Part shown: piece after piece, positions 9,535-17,650 of the stretch
Numbering within the stretch: position 1 is the first letter of the stretch
Layout of the letters: each line of letters starts with the position of its first letter
NCBI GenBank assembly: GCA_902780235.1
Contig: CACZEL010000008.1
Location: 62,001-126,000, forward strand
Direction: 5' to 3'
Source of the DNA: an uncultured Bacteroidales bacterium
GTDB lineage: Bacteria > Bacteroidota > Bacteroidia > Bacteroidales > Paludibacteraceae
Length of the DNA: 64,000 nucleotides
Notes under the pieces: model-generated
Told to the model about the DNA's origin: nothing
What the model saw: the letters and a program-made list of their open reading frames with translations, nothing else
Database searches by the model: none
Position numbers and translations under genes: made by a program

Positions 9535-11229
9535 ATGAGTCCTCGCGAAGCGCTACATACTTATTTCGGATACGATGATTTCCGCCCTCTACAGGCGGAG
9601 ATCATCGATTCTGTGTTAGCGGGTCGCGACACGTTGGCGTTGATGCCGACAGGCGGAGGTAAGAGTATCTGCTTTCAGGTGCCTACCCTTGTCATGGGAA
9701 ATGATAATCCGGAGAAACGGCTTTGCCTTGTTATCACGCCGCTGATAGCGCTTATGCGGGATCAAGTAGCGAACCTTCAGGCACGAGGCATACATGCCGC
9801 TGCTGTCTATACCGGCATGAATTATGACAAACAGCGTGTGGCCTTGGATAACTGTCTTTACGGACCGTACCATTTTCTTTATTGCAGTCCCGAACGCCTT
9901 GAATCGGAGGAATTTCGCAAACGGTTGGCGAACCTACCTATCGGTCTTATTGCCGTCGATGAAGCACATTGTATCTCCATGTGGGGCTATGATTTCCGGC
10001 CTTCGTATCTGAATATAGCAACTGTTCGGGCGTTATTACCCGACGTTCCGGTTTTAGCCTTGACGGCGACCGCTACACCCGAGACGATAGACGACATACA
10101 AGACAAGTTGGGTTTTGCGCAGAAGAATGTGCTTCGAAAATCATTCCAACGAGAGAACTTAATGTATATTGTCCGCCGCACGGATAACAAGCCCGAACAA
10201 GTCGCACATATCTTATCCAGAGTGCCGGGTTCTGCCATCGTCTATGTCCGTAATAGAAAACGTGCCCAAGAACTTGCAGAGTTCTTACATACAGATTATT
10301 ATCACGCCGGCTTAACCACCAAGGAGCGTAATGAGCGTCAAGAAGCATGGACTCGAGGAGATACGCGTGTCATTGTCGCCACGAACGCTTTTGGTATGGG
10401 CATCGACAAGCCGGATGTACGAGTGGTGATTCACTATGATCTTCCGTCGCATCTGGAGAACTATTATCAGGAAGCAGGTCGTGCCGGGCGAGACGGAAAG
10501 ACAGCATACGCGGTTTTGCTCTTTGACGAGCGGGAAGATCCGGCCAAGATCCAGAAACGAGTCATTGATACCTATCCGCCCAAAGAGTTCGTGGAGCAAG
10601 TCTATCACAAGACGATGGATTTCCTGCAGATAGGTGCCGGGAGCGGTCTCGGTCATCGCTTTGCGCTGCATATCGACCAGTTATGTCACGTCATGAAACT
10701 GCCGGTCATACAAACCTACTCCGCCCTGCATATCCTCTCACAAGCCGGTTATATCGATTTCGAAGAGGAACATGAGACCCAACCGCGTGTGCAGATCCAT
10801 GTACCGCGGCATCTGTTAGGCGAGTATAACTTGTCCTACGAACAAGCAGAATTATTGGATCTGCTAATGCGTTCATATACTGGCATTTACACCGATTTGC
10901 AGTACGTCCGCGAGGCTGATAAAGAGGAAACGCACCAACTATTAGTCTCTTTGGCACAACGCGGTATCATCACTTATATCCCGCGCAGCGTAGGTTGCAG
11001 TCTAACTATGACAAACGAGCGACAGACAGAGATCTATCTATCGCCCGCTATTTTTGAAGAGCGCCAAGAGCGCTTCGTGGCCAAAATCAAGGCTATGCTC
11101 GAATACGCAGAGCAGAATCAGTTCTGCCGCGAGCAGGTCTTACTCGCCTATTTCGGTGAGACCGACGCTATCCCCTGCGGGCATTGCGACGTCTGTCGCG
11201 AGCTCTCCCATCGTGTCATTGCTGAATGA
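9535..11229 (+). CDS. recQ: RecQ-family ATP-dependent DNA helicase
   Basis: A superfamily 2 3'-5' helicase. Motif 0 is GYDDFRPLQAEII, Walker A MPTGGGKS near residue 40, the DEAH box is in AVDEAHCISMWGYDFRPSY, and motifs V/VI are in GMGIDKPDVR and YYQEAGRAGRDG. A winged-helix-like region follows, and the zinc cysteines (C-REQVLLAYFGE then CGHCDVC) lie at the extreme C-terminus rather than straight after the helicase core; no HRDC domain is present. The ATG at 9535 is preferred over TTG at 9523. Its last 90 nt are covered on the opposite strand by the DUF748 gene. Confidence 0.92.
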   Translation: MSPREALHTYFGYDDFRPLQAEIIDSVLAGRDTLALMPTGGGKSICFQVPTLVMGNDNPEKRLCLVITPLIALMRDQVANLQARGIHAAAVYTGMNYDKQRVALDNCLYGPYHFLYCSPERLESEEFRKRLANLPIGLIAVDEAHCISMWGYDFRPSYLNIATVRALLPDVPVLALTATATPETIDDIQDKLGFAQKNVLRKSFQRENLMYIVRRTDNKPEQVAHILSRVPGSAIVYVRNRKRAQELAEFLHTDYYHAGLTTKERNERQEAWTRGDTRVIVATNAFGMGIDKPDVRVVIHYDLPSHLENYYQEAGRAGRDGKTAYAVLLFDEREDPAKIQKRVIDTYPPKEFVEQVYHKTMDFLQIGAGSGLGHRFALHIDQLCHVMKLPVIQTYSALHILSQAGYIDFEEEHETQPRVQIHVPRHLLGEYNLSYEQAELLDLLMRSYTGIYTDLQYVREADKEETHQLLVSLAQRGIITYIPRSVGCSLTMTNERQTEIYLSPAIFEERQERFVAKIKAMLEYAEQNQFCREQVLLAYFGETDAIPCGHCDVCRELSHRVIAE

Positions 11230-12972
11230 TGGAGCGTCGTCACCCAATAGTTCAAGCATCTCCTCGATCTCTTTCTCGCTAAAGTTCTTACGGTCGTTAA
11301 CACCCATCAAAGGTCCGAAAAACACTTTCAGTAACGCACGACCGATCACTTTGTTCAAGTTGAATTTCGGATTGGTAGCATCTCCGGTCACCGGTACATC
11401 CAACACGATCATATCCTGCGCCGACGTCAGTAATTTGACACCAAGTCGAACAGGTATATCCTTGTATTTGGCTTTCGTCATCAAGTCGCGTCGGCCTACT
11501 CTCGGATGATCCATGATGATACGGTTCGAGCCGTTCAGTTTGCCGGATACCACTTCCATGCGGCTTTCTACGCGCATGTCTCCTCCGTCCAACGGATAGC
11601 CGGTGTAGTTACGGCAGAGTGCACTGAAATCACGCAGTTGTACTCCGTTCATCTTCAGTTCTGCCCTTGTGTCTTGGTGCGCCAAGTCCAAACCACCGGT
11701 GAAATCCAGTTTCAGTTGGGCATCGGAAGTCAATGTGGCATCTATCTTCACACTGTTTCGTCCGTTGGTAGCGATATTGGATCCTTCGATAGCAAGATTC
11801 TTGATCCCGTATTCCCACTCATGCTTCATCGAGTAGTCGTGATACATCAGATCATGTCCGGTGATCTTCACTTTCTTCGCCATCCAAACAAGCGGCTTTA
11901 CATTATTAGAAGACGGTGTCACATCATTGAGCGAATCTTTCGCGCTCATTTCATCATTCTCATCATTCTTCTTCATCAACCGTGAAAGCGTATTCCAGCT
12001 CTCATGCACCTCGTACTCACCGGTGATGCCGGTAAGGATAAGGCTGTCAAGGATGAAGGTATTGGTATTCAGGTCGCCCTTATTGACCACGACCCGTAAC
12101 TCATCCAACGCTGCCACTTGATCATCGTGCGTGTCACGGATACTCATACCCTCCATGGACAAAGTACCTTTCAGCTGAACATTCGTGATGTTATCCAGAC
12201 TTCCGTCCACATGCAACTGGCCGTTCAGTTTAGCACCTAAACCGCTGACATTCAAGTAGTCTTGAACCAACGGAAGGACCACATCCGTATGAACATCCTC
12301 TAAATTAAGACGAACAGCATAGCGGTTGGATTGCATTTTATATCCGGCGATGATACCTACCCGACCTCCTGTCGGAAGTCCGAACTCCAGACCGGCATTA
12401 GTCTGAGTATTGTCAAAGAAAAGACCCGGAATAGAGAGTGATATATCTTCCACTTTCCATTGTTTGTCGGAGATCACATCGCGGTAACGAATGGAACTGT
12501 TATTGATTCGGATATCATCCAACGCGATAGTCCACTTGCTCTCCGCTTCGTCCGTCGTTTCTTCGTCTGTTTCTTCGTCCGATTCGCTCTTCGTATAGCG
12601 CTCTATGATATCGGAGAAATTGAGTCGATCATGACTCTTGAGCACTTGGCCGTTGAAACCGTCCAGATGAATCGCGCGTATCTTAACACGCTTGGCAATC
12701 AGTTGAGGATAAGCAATTTGCACATAGAGTCGGTCAAAAGAAATGAAGTCAGTTTCTCCGTTTTCCTCCTTGCATTGGAAGCCTTTGATGCTCACTCCGC
12801 CCCAGAAAGGATTGATGATCACTTGGTCGGCATGAAGTTCCCGGCCAACGATATCCTCACCGTAGTTATTCACCACATATTTGGCTATAGGTGAAGCAAC
12901 AGCAAGTATCAAAGCAAAGAGGAGCACTATTGCTAGCGCTCCCCATCCACATATCTTCCAGAATGTTTTCAT
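11140..12972 (-). CDS. DUF748/AsmA-like envelope protein
   Basis: The 610-residue protein has an N-terminal membrane anchor (residues about 8-28) and a large beta-rich region with repeated AsmA/DUF748 features: ADQVIINPFWGGVSIKGF and an inter-membrane bridge-like body. Such proteins act in the cell envelope and some family members are linked to lipid transport between the membranes; the specific role here is unknown. An acidic, low-complexity stretch (ESDEETDEETTDEAES) falls near residue 140. It follows tsf by 17 nt and ends inside the recQ zinc module on the opposite strand. Confidence 0.82.
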   Translation of the reverse strand: MKTFWKICGWGALAIVLLFALILAVASPIAKYVVNNYGEDIVGRELHADQVIINPFWGGVSIKGFQCKEENGETDFISFDRLYVQIAYPQLIAKRVKIRAIHLDGFNGQVLKSHDRLNFSDIIERYTKSESDEETDEETTDEAESKWTIALDDIRINNSSIRYRDVISDKQWKVEDISLSIPGLFFDNTQTNAGLEFGLPTGGRVGIIAGYKMQSNRYAVRLNLEDVHTDVVLPLVQDYLNVSGLGAKLNGQLHVDGSLDNITNVQLKGTLSMEGMSIRDTHDDQVAALDELRVVVNKGDLNTNTFILDSLILTGITGEYEVHESWNTLSRLMKKNDENDEMSAKDSLNDVTPSSNNVKPLVWMAKKVKITGHDLMYHDYSMKHEWEYGIKNLAIEGSNIATNGRNSVKIDATLTSDAQLKLDFTGGLDLAHQDTRAELKMNGVQLRDFSALCRNYTGYPLDGGDMRVESRMEVVSGKLNGSNRIIMDHPRVGRRDLMTKAKYKDIPVRLGVKLLTSAQDMIVLDVPVTGDATNPKFNLNKVIGRALLKVFFGPLMGVNDRKNFSEKEIEEMLELLGDDAPSFSNDTMGELATDVAMPAGDSVGLTEIGE

Positions 12973-12989
12973 CTGAATGATTTGTTTAA

Positions 12990-13982
12990 TTACTCAGCTG
13001 CGAGCGTGATGCGACGGAAGTCGGTGATAACCACGCCTTTAGCTTTCAGAACATCTTTCACGAGCTCTTTCGATTCGCTCATGATGTAAGCCTGCTCAAC
13101 CAAGGTGCTCTCTTTCAAGAACTTGTTCAGACGACCTTGCGCGATCATCTCGATCTTCTTAGCCTGAGCAGCGAGGTTAGCCTCTGCCTCTGCCGGAACT
13201 TTCGCACGGATGTCACGAGCAATTTGAGCCTGCTCCTCGGTCAACCAACCCTTTGCGGTGTTGGAGGAGATATGGTCATCGCTGTCGCAGTGAGCCGGGT
13301 TCAAACCAGCCTTGCGCAGTGCGTTCTCAACAGCTTTGTTGATCTCGTCCTGTTTGGTTTTCTCGATAGCGACCTCGAGCTCATGCTTCTTAACTTCCTC
13401 ACTTACATGATCAGCGTCCAAAGCGATCGGACTCATGGCAGCTACCTGCATCGAGATACCATGAACGGTCTCCTGCTCGCTACCTGCCTCTGCAGCAACC
13501 AACGAACTCAGCTTGTTACCCAGGTGGTTGTAAGCGTCCACTACCGGTGCCTCAAGGCATGCGTAGTCAGCCAACTCCATCTTCTCGCCGGTAACACCGG
13601 AGCGCTCCGTGATGATCTCAGCCACGGTGAAGTTACCGATCTTGAGGTTCTTCAGCTCCTCTTGGCTCTGTACCTTGTTATCCAAAGCAGCGTCGAGGAT
13701 GAGTTTAACCATACCAACGAAGTCTTCGTTCTTAGCTACGAAGTCGGTCTCGCACTTCACGCCAACAATAGCGCCGAAGTTACCTTTTACCTTACCGAGC
13801 ACGCAACCTTCCGAAGCCTCACGATCACTACGTTTTGCTGCGATAGCCTGTCCGCGCTTACGGAGCAAGTCCTTCGCAACTTCGAAATCACCGTTTGCCT
13901 CTTCCAGAGCCTTCTTTACGTCCATCATACCTGCACCGGTGATGTCACGCAATTTCTTGATATCTGCTAATGTTACAGCCAT
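12990..13982 (-). CDS. tsf: Translation elongation factor Ts
   Basis: The N-terminal UBA-like module (LRDITGAGMMDVKKALEEA) and the core signature CETDFVAKNEDF identify EF-Ts, the guanine-nucleotide exchange factor for EF-Tu. At 330 residues it is longer than the E. coli protein (about 280). It lies directly downstream of rpsB, the conserved rpsB-tsf pairing. The 38-bp spacer between the two genes is filled by a 7-bp tandem array. Confidence 0.97.
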   Translation of the reverse strand: MAVTLADIKKLRDITGAGMMDVKKALEEANGDFEVAKDLLRKRGQAIAAKRSDREASEGCVLGKVKGNFGAIVGVKCETDFVAKNEDFVGMVKLILDAALDNKVQSQEELKNLKIGNFTVAEIITERSGVTGEKMELADYACLEAPVVDAYNHLGNKLSSLVAAEAGSEQETVHGISMQVAAMSPIALDADHVSEEVKKHELEVAIEKTKQDEINKAVENALRKAGLNPAHCDSDDHISSNTAKGWLTEEQAQIARDIRAKVPAEAEANLAAQAKKIEMIAQGRLNKFLKESTLVEQAYIMSESKELVKDVLKAKGVVITDFRRITLAAE

Positions 13983-13985
13983 AAT

Positions 13986-14020
13986 TCTAAAATTTGAAAT
14001 TAAAAATCTAAAATCTAAAA
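13986..14020. repeat. Heptamer array between rpsB and tsf
   Basis: Five degenerate 7-bp units (TCTAAAA, TTTGAAA, TTAAAAA, TCTAAAA, TCTAAAA) fill the spacer exactly, from next to the tsf start codon to the base before the rpsB stop. It is one of the arrays described in the findings. Confidence 0.75.
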
Positions 14021-14848
14021 TTATTCTGCAGCCTCTGCAGAATCAGCTACTTTCTCAGCCTCTGCTTTCGGAGCAGCCTTGCGGATACGTTGACGACGCT
14101 CTTTCGGAGCCGGAGCCTCAGTAGCAGCCTGTGCTTCTGCAGCTTCCTCGTCAGCTTTCTCTACCTTGCGCTCTTCGAGACCTTCTTTGATAGCGTCACA
14201 AACAGCGGTGAGGATCACGTCGATAGCCTTCGTTGCATCATCGTTTGCCGGGATCACAAAGTCGATGTTGTTCGGGTTCGAGTTCGTATCTACGATACCG
14301 AATACAGGAATACCCAGACGGTTAGCCTCTGCAACAGCAATCTTCTCTTTTATCACGTCTACTACGAATACAGCGCTCGGCAGACGAGTCATATCGGCGA
14401 TAGAACCAAGGTTCTTCTCCAGTTTCTCACGCTGACGTGCAATCTGCAGTTTCTCGCGCTTCGAAACATTATCCAGCGTACCATCGGTAGTCATCTTGTC
14501 GATCTGGCTCATTTTCTTAACAGCCTTACGGATCGTCGGGAAGTTAGTCAACATACCACCTGCCCAACGCTCGGTGATATACGGCATGCCTACTTCTTGT
14601 GCGTGAGCGGCGATAACCTCTTGAGCTTGTTTCTTCGTACCTACGAACAGCACCTTACGGCCACTGCGTGCCAGGTTCTTCAAAGCTTCAGCAGCCTCGT
14701 CAACCTTAACCACAGTCTTGTTCAAGTCGATGATGTGAATACCGTTGCGCTCCATGTAGATGTACGGAGCCATTGCCGGGTTCCATTTGCGTTTGAGGTG
14801 GCCGAAATGTGCACCAGCCTCCAGCAATTGATCAAAATTTGTTCTCAT
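14021..14848 (-). CDS. rpsB: 30S ribosomal protein S2
   Basis: The protein has the S2 hallmarks: LLEAGAHFGHLKRKWNPAM at the N-terminus, GTKKQAQEVI, ITERWAGGMLTNF and PVFGIVDTNSNPN. It is 275 residues long because of an Ala/Glu/Lys-rich tail (AEAQAATEAPAPKERRQRIR and beyond). S2 binds the head-body junction of the small subunit. A 227-bp spacer with a strong hairpin separates it from rpsI and may be an S2 leader. Confidence 0.98.
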   Translation of the reverse strand: MRTNFDQLLEAGAHFGHLKRKWNPAMAPYIYMERNGIHIIDLNKTVVKVDEAAEALKNLARSGRKVLFVGTKKQAQEVIAAHAQEVGMPYITERWAGGMLTNFPTIRKAVKKMSQIDKMTTDGTLDNVSKREKLQIARQREKLEKNLGSIADMTRLPSAVFVVDVIKEKIAVAEANRLGIPVFGIVDTNSNPNNIDFVIPANDDATKAIDVILTAVCDAIKEGLEERKVEKADEEAAEAQAATEAPAPKERRQRIRKAAPKAEAEKVADSAEAAE

Positions 14849-14956
14849 TTTGTTTTTTAATGAATAAATAATAATTAATAAATATTATCCTTTTTATCTC
14901 TGTTCGTGTACACGCACGTACGTTCATTATTTATACACGCGCATAGTTCTTTTTGT

Positions 14957-14996
14957 TCGACATCTCGAAATATCGATATATCGAAATCTCGAAAAA
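14957..14996. repeat. Octamer TCGA-type array upstream of rpsB
   Basis: Five 8-bp units: TCGACATC, TCGAAATA, TCGATATA, TCGAAATC, TCGAAAAA. The same unit family occurs inside the gene at 46637-47437, over 32 kb away. It lies in the untranslated spacer between rpsI and rpsB. Confidence 0.75.
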
Positions 14997-15015
14997 CCAT
15001 TTAACGAACAAAGAC

Positions 15016-15055
15016 AACTGTGTGGTAATTTTCATTATGAAAAGTCCACACAGTT
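15016..15055 (-). promoter_or_regulatory. Long hairpin in the rpsI-rpsB spacer
   Basis: A perfect 10-bp stem (AACTGTGTGG with CCACACAGTT) encloses a second palindrome (TTTTCATTATGAAAA on the plus strand). It is not followed by a T-run, so it is more likely an RNA-processing site, attenuator or S2-binding leader element than an intrinsic terminator. Function is inferred. Confidence 0.5.
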
Positions 15056-15075
15056 TGGATTTGTTCCTCGTTTGA

Positions 15076-15462
15076 TTAACGTTTACTGAACTGGAAGTGT
15101 TTACGAGCCTTCGGCTGACCCGGTTTCTTACGCTCAACCTCACGAGCGTCACGAGTCATGAAGCCTTCTGCCTTCAACGCAGCCTTGTCTTCCGGATTGA
15201 TCTTCACCAGCGCACGTGCGATAGCCAAACGCAAAGCCTCTGCCTGGCCTTTGAAACCACCACCGTCAAGGTTTGCCTTGATATCGTATTTCTCAGCTAC
15301 ACCAAGTTTGTTCAGCGGTTGGAGAACGATATAGCGCAGAATAGAAGACGGGAAATATGTCTCGATGTCACGGCCATTGATCTCGATCTTGCCGGCACCA
15401 TCATTTACGTAAACACGAGCTACTGCCTCTTTACGACGACCTAATGCATTAACTGTTTCCAT
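15076..15462 (-). CDS. rpsI: 30S ribosomal protein S9
   Basis: The 128-residue protein shows the S9 pattern: ALGRRKEAVARVYV at the start, GGGFKGQAEALRLAIARAL in the middle, and the basic C-terminus RKKPGQPKARKHFQFSKR that reaches the P-site tRNA anticodon. It starts 8 nt after rplM, the conserved L13-S9 pair. Confidence 0.98.
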   Translation of the reverse strand: METVNALGRRKEAVARVYVNDGAGKIEINGRDIETYFPSSILRYIVLQPLNKLGVAEKYDIKANLDGGGFKGQAEALRLAIARALVKINPEDKAALKAEGFMTRDAREVERKKPGQPKARKHFQFSKR

Positions 15463-15470
15463 ATCTTCTA

Positions 15471-15926
15471 TTATTTCAAGGTGTTAATATCAATTACTTT
15501 CGGTTGTTGTGCCTGCATGTTGTGCTCTGCACCTGCGAAAATGTACAGGTTCGTGATTTGACGAGCACCGAGACGATTCTTCGGCAGCATACCTTTTACT
15601 ACTTTGCGAACGAGCTTGTCAGCGCCCTTTGCCATCAGGTCAGCCGGAGTGAATTCACGTTGACCACCCGGGAAACCGGTGTAACGAACATACACGCGAT
15701 CGTTCCATTTGTTACCTGTCAGCTGCACTTTGTCAGCGTTCACGATGATTACGTTGTCACCACAGTCCACGTTCGGAGTGTAGGACGGTTTGTACTTACC
15801 ACGCAGCAGTTTAGCTACTTTGGAGCACATACGGCCTAAGATCTGGCCTTCAGCGTCAACCACCACCCACTCTTTCTTAGCGGTAGCTTTGTTCACAGAC
15901 ACTGTCTTGTAAGAATTGTATTCCAT
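15471..15926 (-). CDS. rplM: 50S ribosomal protein L13
   Basis: The 151-residue protein from the ATG at 15926 begins MEYNSYKTVSVN and contains WVVVDAEGQILGRMCSKVA and GMLPKNRLG, both typical of L13. The frame is open upstream to 15980, but those codons lie in the leader and do not match the family, so they are excluded. A promoter at 16050-16080 gives a leader of about 115 nt, long enough for autogenous control. Confidence 0.98.
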   Translation of the reverse strand: MEYNSYKTVSVNKATAKKEWVVVDAEGQILGRMCSKVAKLLRGKYKPSYTPNVDCGDNVIIVNADKVQLTGNKWNDRVYVRYTGFPGGQREFTPADLMAKGADKLVRKVVKGMLPKNRLGARQITNLYIFAGAEHNMQAQQPKVIDINTLK

Positions 15927-16049
15927 TAATTTTGTTTGTTTTAGGTAAAATCGACGGACATCTATTAAGCCTCTCGGCACCGCCCAATTTTACGATTAAT
16001 AATAGTTATTATTACATGCCTTTAAGCGCTTTACACGCAAAAAAGCGTG

Positions 16050-16080
16050 CAAAGGTACTGCTTTTTTTTGATATACGCAA
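16050..16080 (-). promoter_or_regulatory. Promoter of the rplM-rpsI-rpsB-tsf operon
   Basis: On the minus strand, -33 TTG (16078-16080), a 20-nt spacer and -7 TACCTTTG (16050-16057) match the Bacteroidetes housekeeping promoter. Transcription should start near 16043, leaving a leader of about 115 nt before rplM. Confidence 0.85.
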
Positions 16081-16122
16081 ATTTTCAAGCAACTTTTTTA
16101 TAAAAAAGTGCATTTTTATGTA

Positions 16123-17649
16123 TTATCGCTTTAAAGATCTGCCCATTACATCATATTCGATGCCGTTGCGGAGAATGATGAGTTGTCCGTCACGGAGAAG
16201 TTTGATGGTAGTCGTTTGGCGTTCGTCGTTAGAGATACCGGTGATGATCTGCGGCGCATTAAGAGTTAGGGAGAGCAACAGGTCATTGGTAAGATCGGGA
16301 TATGATGTCATCCTGAGTGTCGTATTCTCCACGAGGGATTGCACAGGTTCTTCTGCCATACTCACAGCTACCGGAGAAAGGAGACCGCTAACAACTTCAA
16401 ATCCGCCAAACACTTCCGTCATCATATTCCGAATCCCCTGATAGACGGAATCAGCAAGGGCTTGTCCCCGCTCAGGACGTTCATTCTCATTCGCCTCCGA
16501 GTGGAAGAGATACATACTTACCGCTGCATTTCCGAAGTGCTTCTGAACCAGCGCCGTGCGTTGTTCATCTGTCTTGGGTAGTAGTTTTTTAAGTGTAGGA
16601 GCCAATTTCGCCATTCCGATAGCAGAAAGCGCCGGTACTACCTTCGAGTCCCATTTATCATCCACTTTTCCCCATGCTTTACGCGCCAAAGCCGGGATCA
16701 TGTTCTGCGTATGTTCTGCCATCCAATCGCGGCTATATGTATTGAGGTCCGAGATGGTATCGACAGAAGTGAGGTAGTTGGTCGTCACATCGATGTACGA
16801 ACGATCGGCAGAGAGGGTGAGCCAACGGTAGGGACAAGGATAAGTGATGGGCGAACCGGTCGTGATCTCCACAAGGCTGTCGTTGGTCAAACCGGTAGTG
16901 TCACGGAACGTGGTGATACCATTGACATGGAAATGGCCGGTGAGCACCAGATGTACCCCATGGGCCATGAGGCTGTCGCGCAAGGCGTCTGCATTGGCCA
17001 TGCGGCAGGAACTCTCCAGGTCCCCTTGTTTATCAAAATGCTCGAGAATCTGCCAGTGACACATAGCGATGATCGTACGGCCATGTGCCACCGCCGTATC
17101 TGCTTGGGCCAAGATCCATGCCAGCGAAGCCGCCGACAGTTTGCCCGTACCGGCATTGCCGTCCGAACCATCGATACCGATGACAGTAAGTCCTTGTAAA
17201 AGCTCCGTTGCATACGAATGGGAGTTGGGATCTTTGACATACACATCGTTCGCACCGAAATAGAGCGACTCCCATGTAGCGTCCGGCAGGTCATGGTTTC
17301 CCGGGATAACAAGGGAAGGAATTCCTTGCGCACGAAGGGCTTGCAGGGACGCGGATACATAGGCATGGCTACCTGCCTCGCCGTCTCGGGTAAGGTCACC
17401 CGGGATGAGGATGAGCGAAGGCTGTTGCGCCAAAGCGGTGTCCATGAGGGCATCCCAAATGGGTTCACTCAGATCTACCATCTTACGCTGCTGACTCATG
17501 TAGGACTCAAAATCCGCCTCTTGCGCGATCAGCGTCTGGGGGAAGACATGGGGATCCGCAATGAGCATGATCCGATCCTGTGCCTTTGTCTGAAGACAAA
17601 AGACAAAAGATAAAAGACAAAAGATAAAAGTTGATTTTTTCATATTCAT
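16123..17649 (-). CDS. Exported calcineurin-like metallophosphoesterase
   Basis: After a signal peptide (residues about 3-23, ending in TKAQ), LIADPHVF, LILIPGDLTRDGE, PSLVIPGNHD, AMCHWQI and VLTGHFHVNG supply the Asp, Asn and His ligands of a two-metal phosphoesterase. The substrate is unknown; the protein should be periplasmic or surface-exposed. The C-terminus (LRDGQLIILRNGIEYDVMGR) resembles the end of type IX secretion sorting domains. The signal-peptide core is encoded by the heptamer array at 17594-17628. It is last in the gyrA gene run, 1 nt after the OmpA gene. Confidence 0.88.
   Translation of the reverse strand: MNMKKSTFIFCLLSFVFCLQTKAQDRIMLIADPHVFPQTLIAQEADFESYMSQQRKMVDLSEPIWDALMDTALAQQPSLILIPGDLTRDGEAGSHAYVSASLQALRAQGIPSLVIPGNHDLPDATWESLYFGANDVYVKDPNSHSYATELLQGLTVIGIDGSDGNAGTGKLSAASLAWILAQADTAVAHGRTIIAMCHWQILEHFDKQGDLESSCRMANADALRDSLMAHGVHLVLTGHFHVNGITTFRDTTGLTNDSLVEITTGSPITYPCPYRWLTLSADRSYIDVTTNYLTSVDTISDLNTYSRDWMAEHTQNMIPALARKAWGKVDDKWDSKVVPALSAIGMAKLAPTLKKLLPKTDEQRTALVQKHFGNAAVSMYLFHSEANENERPERGQALADSVYQGIRNMMTEVFGGFEVVSGLLSPVAVSMAEEPVQSLVENTTLRMTSYPDLTNDLLLSLTLNAPQIITGISNDERQTTTIKLLRDGQLIILRNGIEYDVMGRSLKR
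16211..16231. repeat. Heptamer array, GTCGTTN family
   Basis: Three 7-bp units (GTCGTTT, GGCGTTC, GTCGTTA) inside the phosphoesterase gene, encoding part of SNDERQTT near the C-terminus. The same family occurs in the BtuB-like receptor at 36885-36912. Confidence 0.6.
17594..17628. repeat. Heptamer array AGAYAAA encoding a signal-peptide core
   Basis: Five 7-bp units (AGACAAA, AGACAAA, AGATAAA, AGACAAA, AGATAAA). Read on the minus strand they encode the hydrophobic run FIFCLLSFVFCL of the phosphoesterase signal peptide. The same units recur in cinA at 19553-19596. Confidence 0.8.
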
Positions 17650-17650
17650 C

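Noticed and set aside
13137..13970. 277-codon frame opposite tsf and a 256-codon frame opposite rpsB (14090-14860)
   Set aside because: Complementary-strand artefacts of conserved ribosomal-operon genes.
15927..15980. N-terminal extension of L13
   Set aside because: No similarity to L13; the codons fall in the leader and the conserved start is MEYNSYK at 15926.
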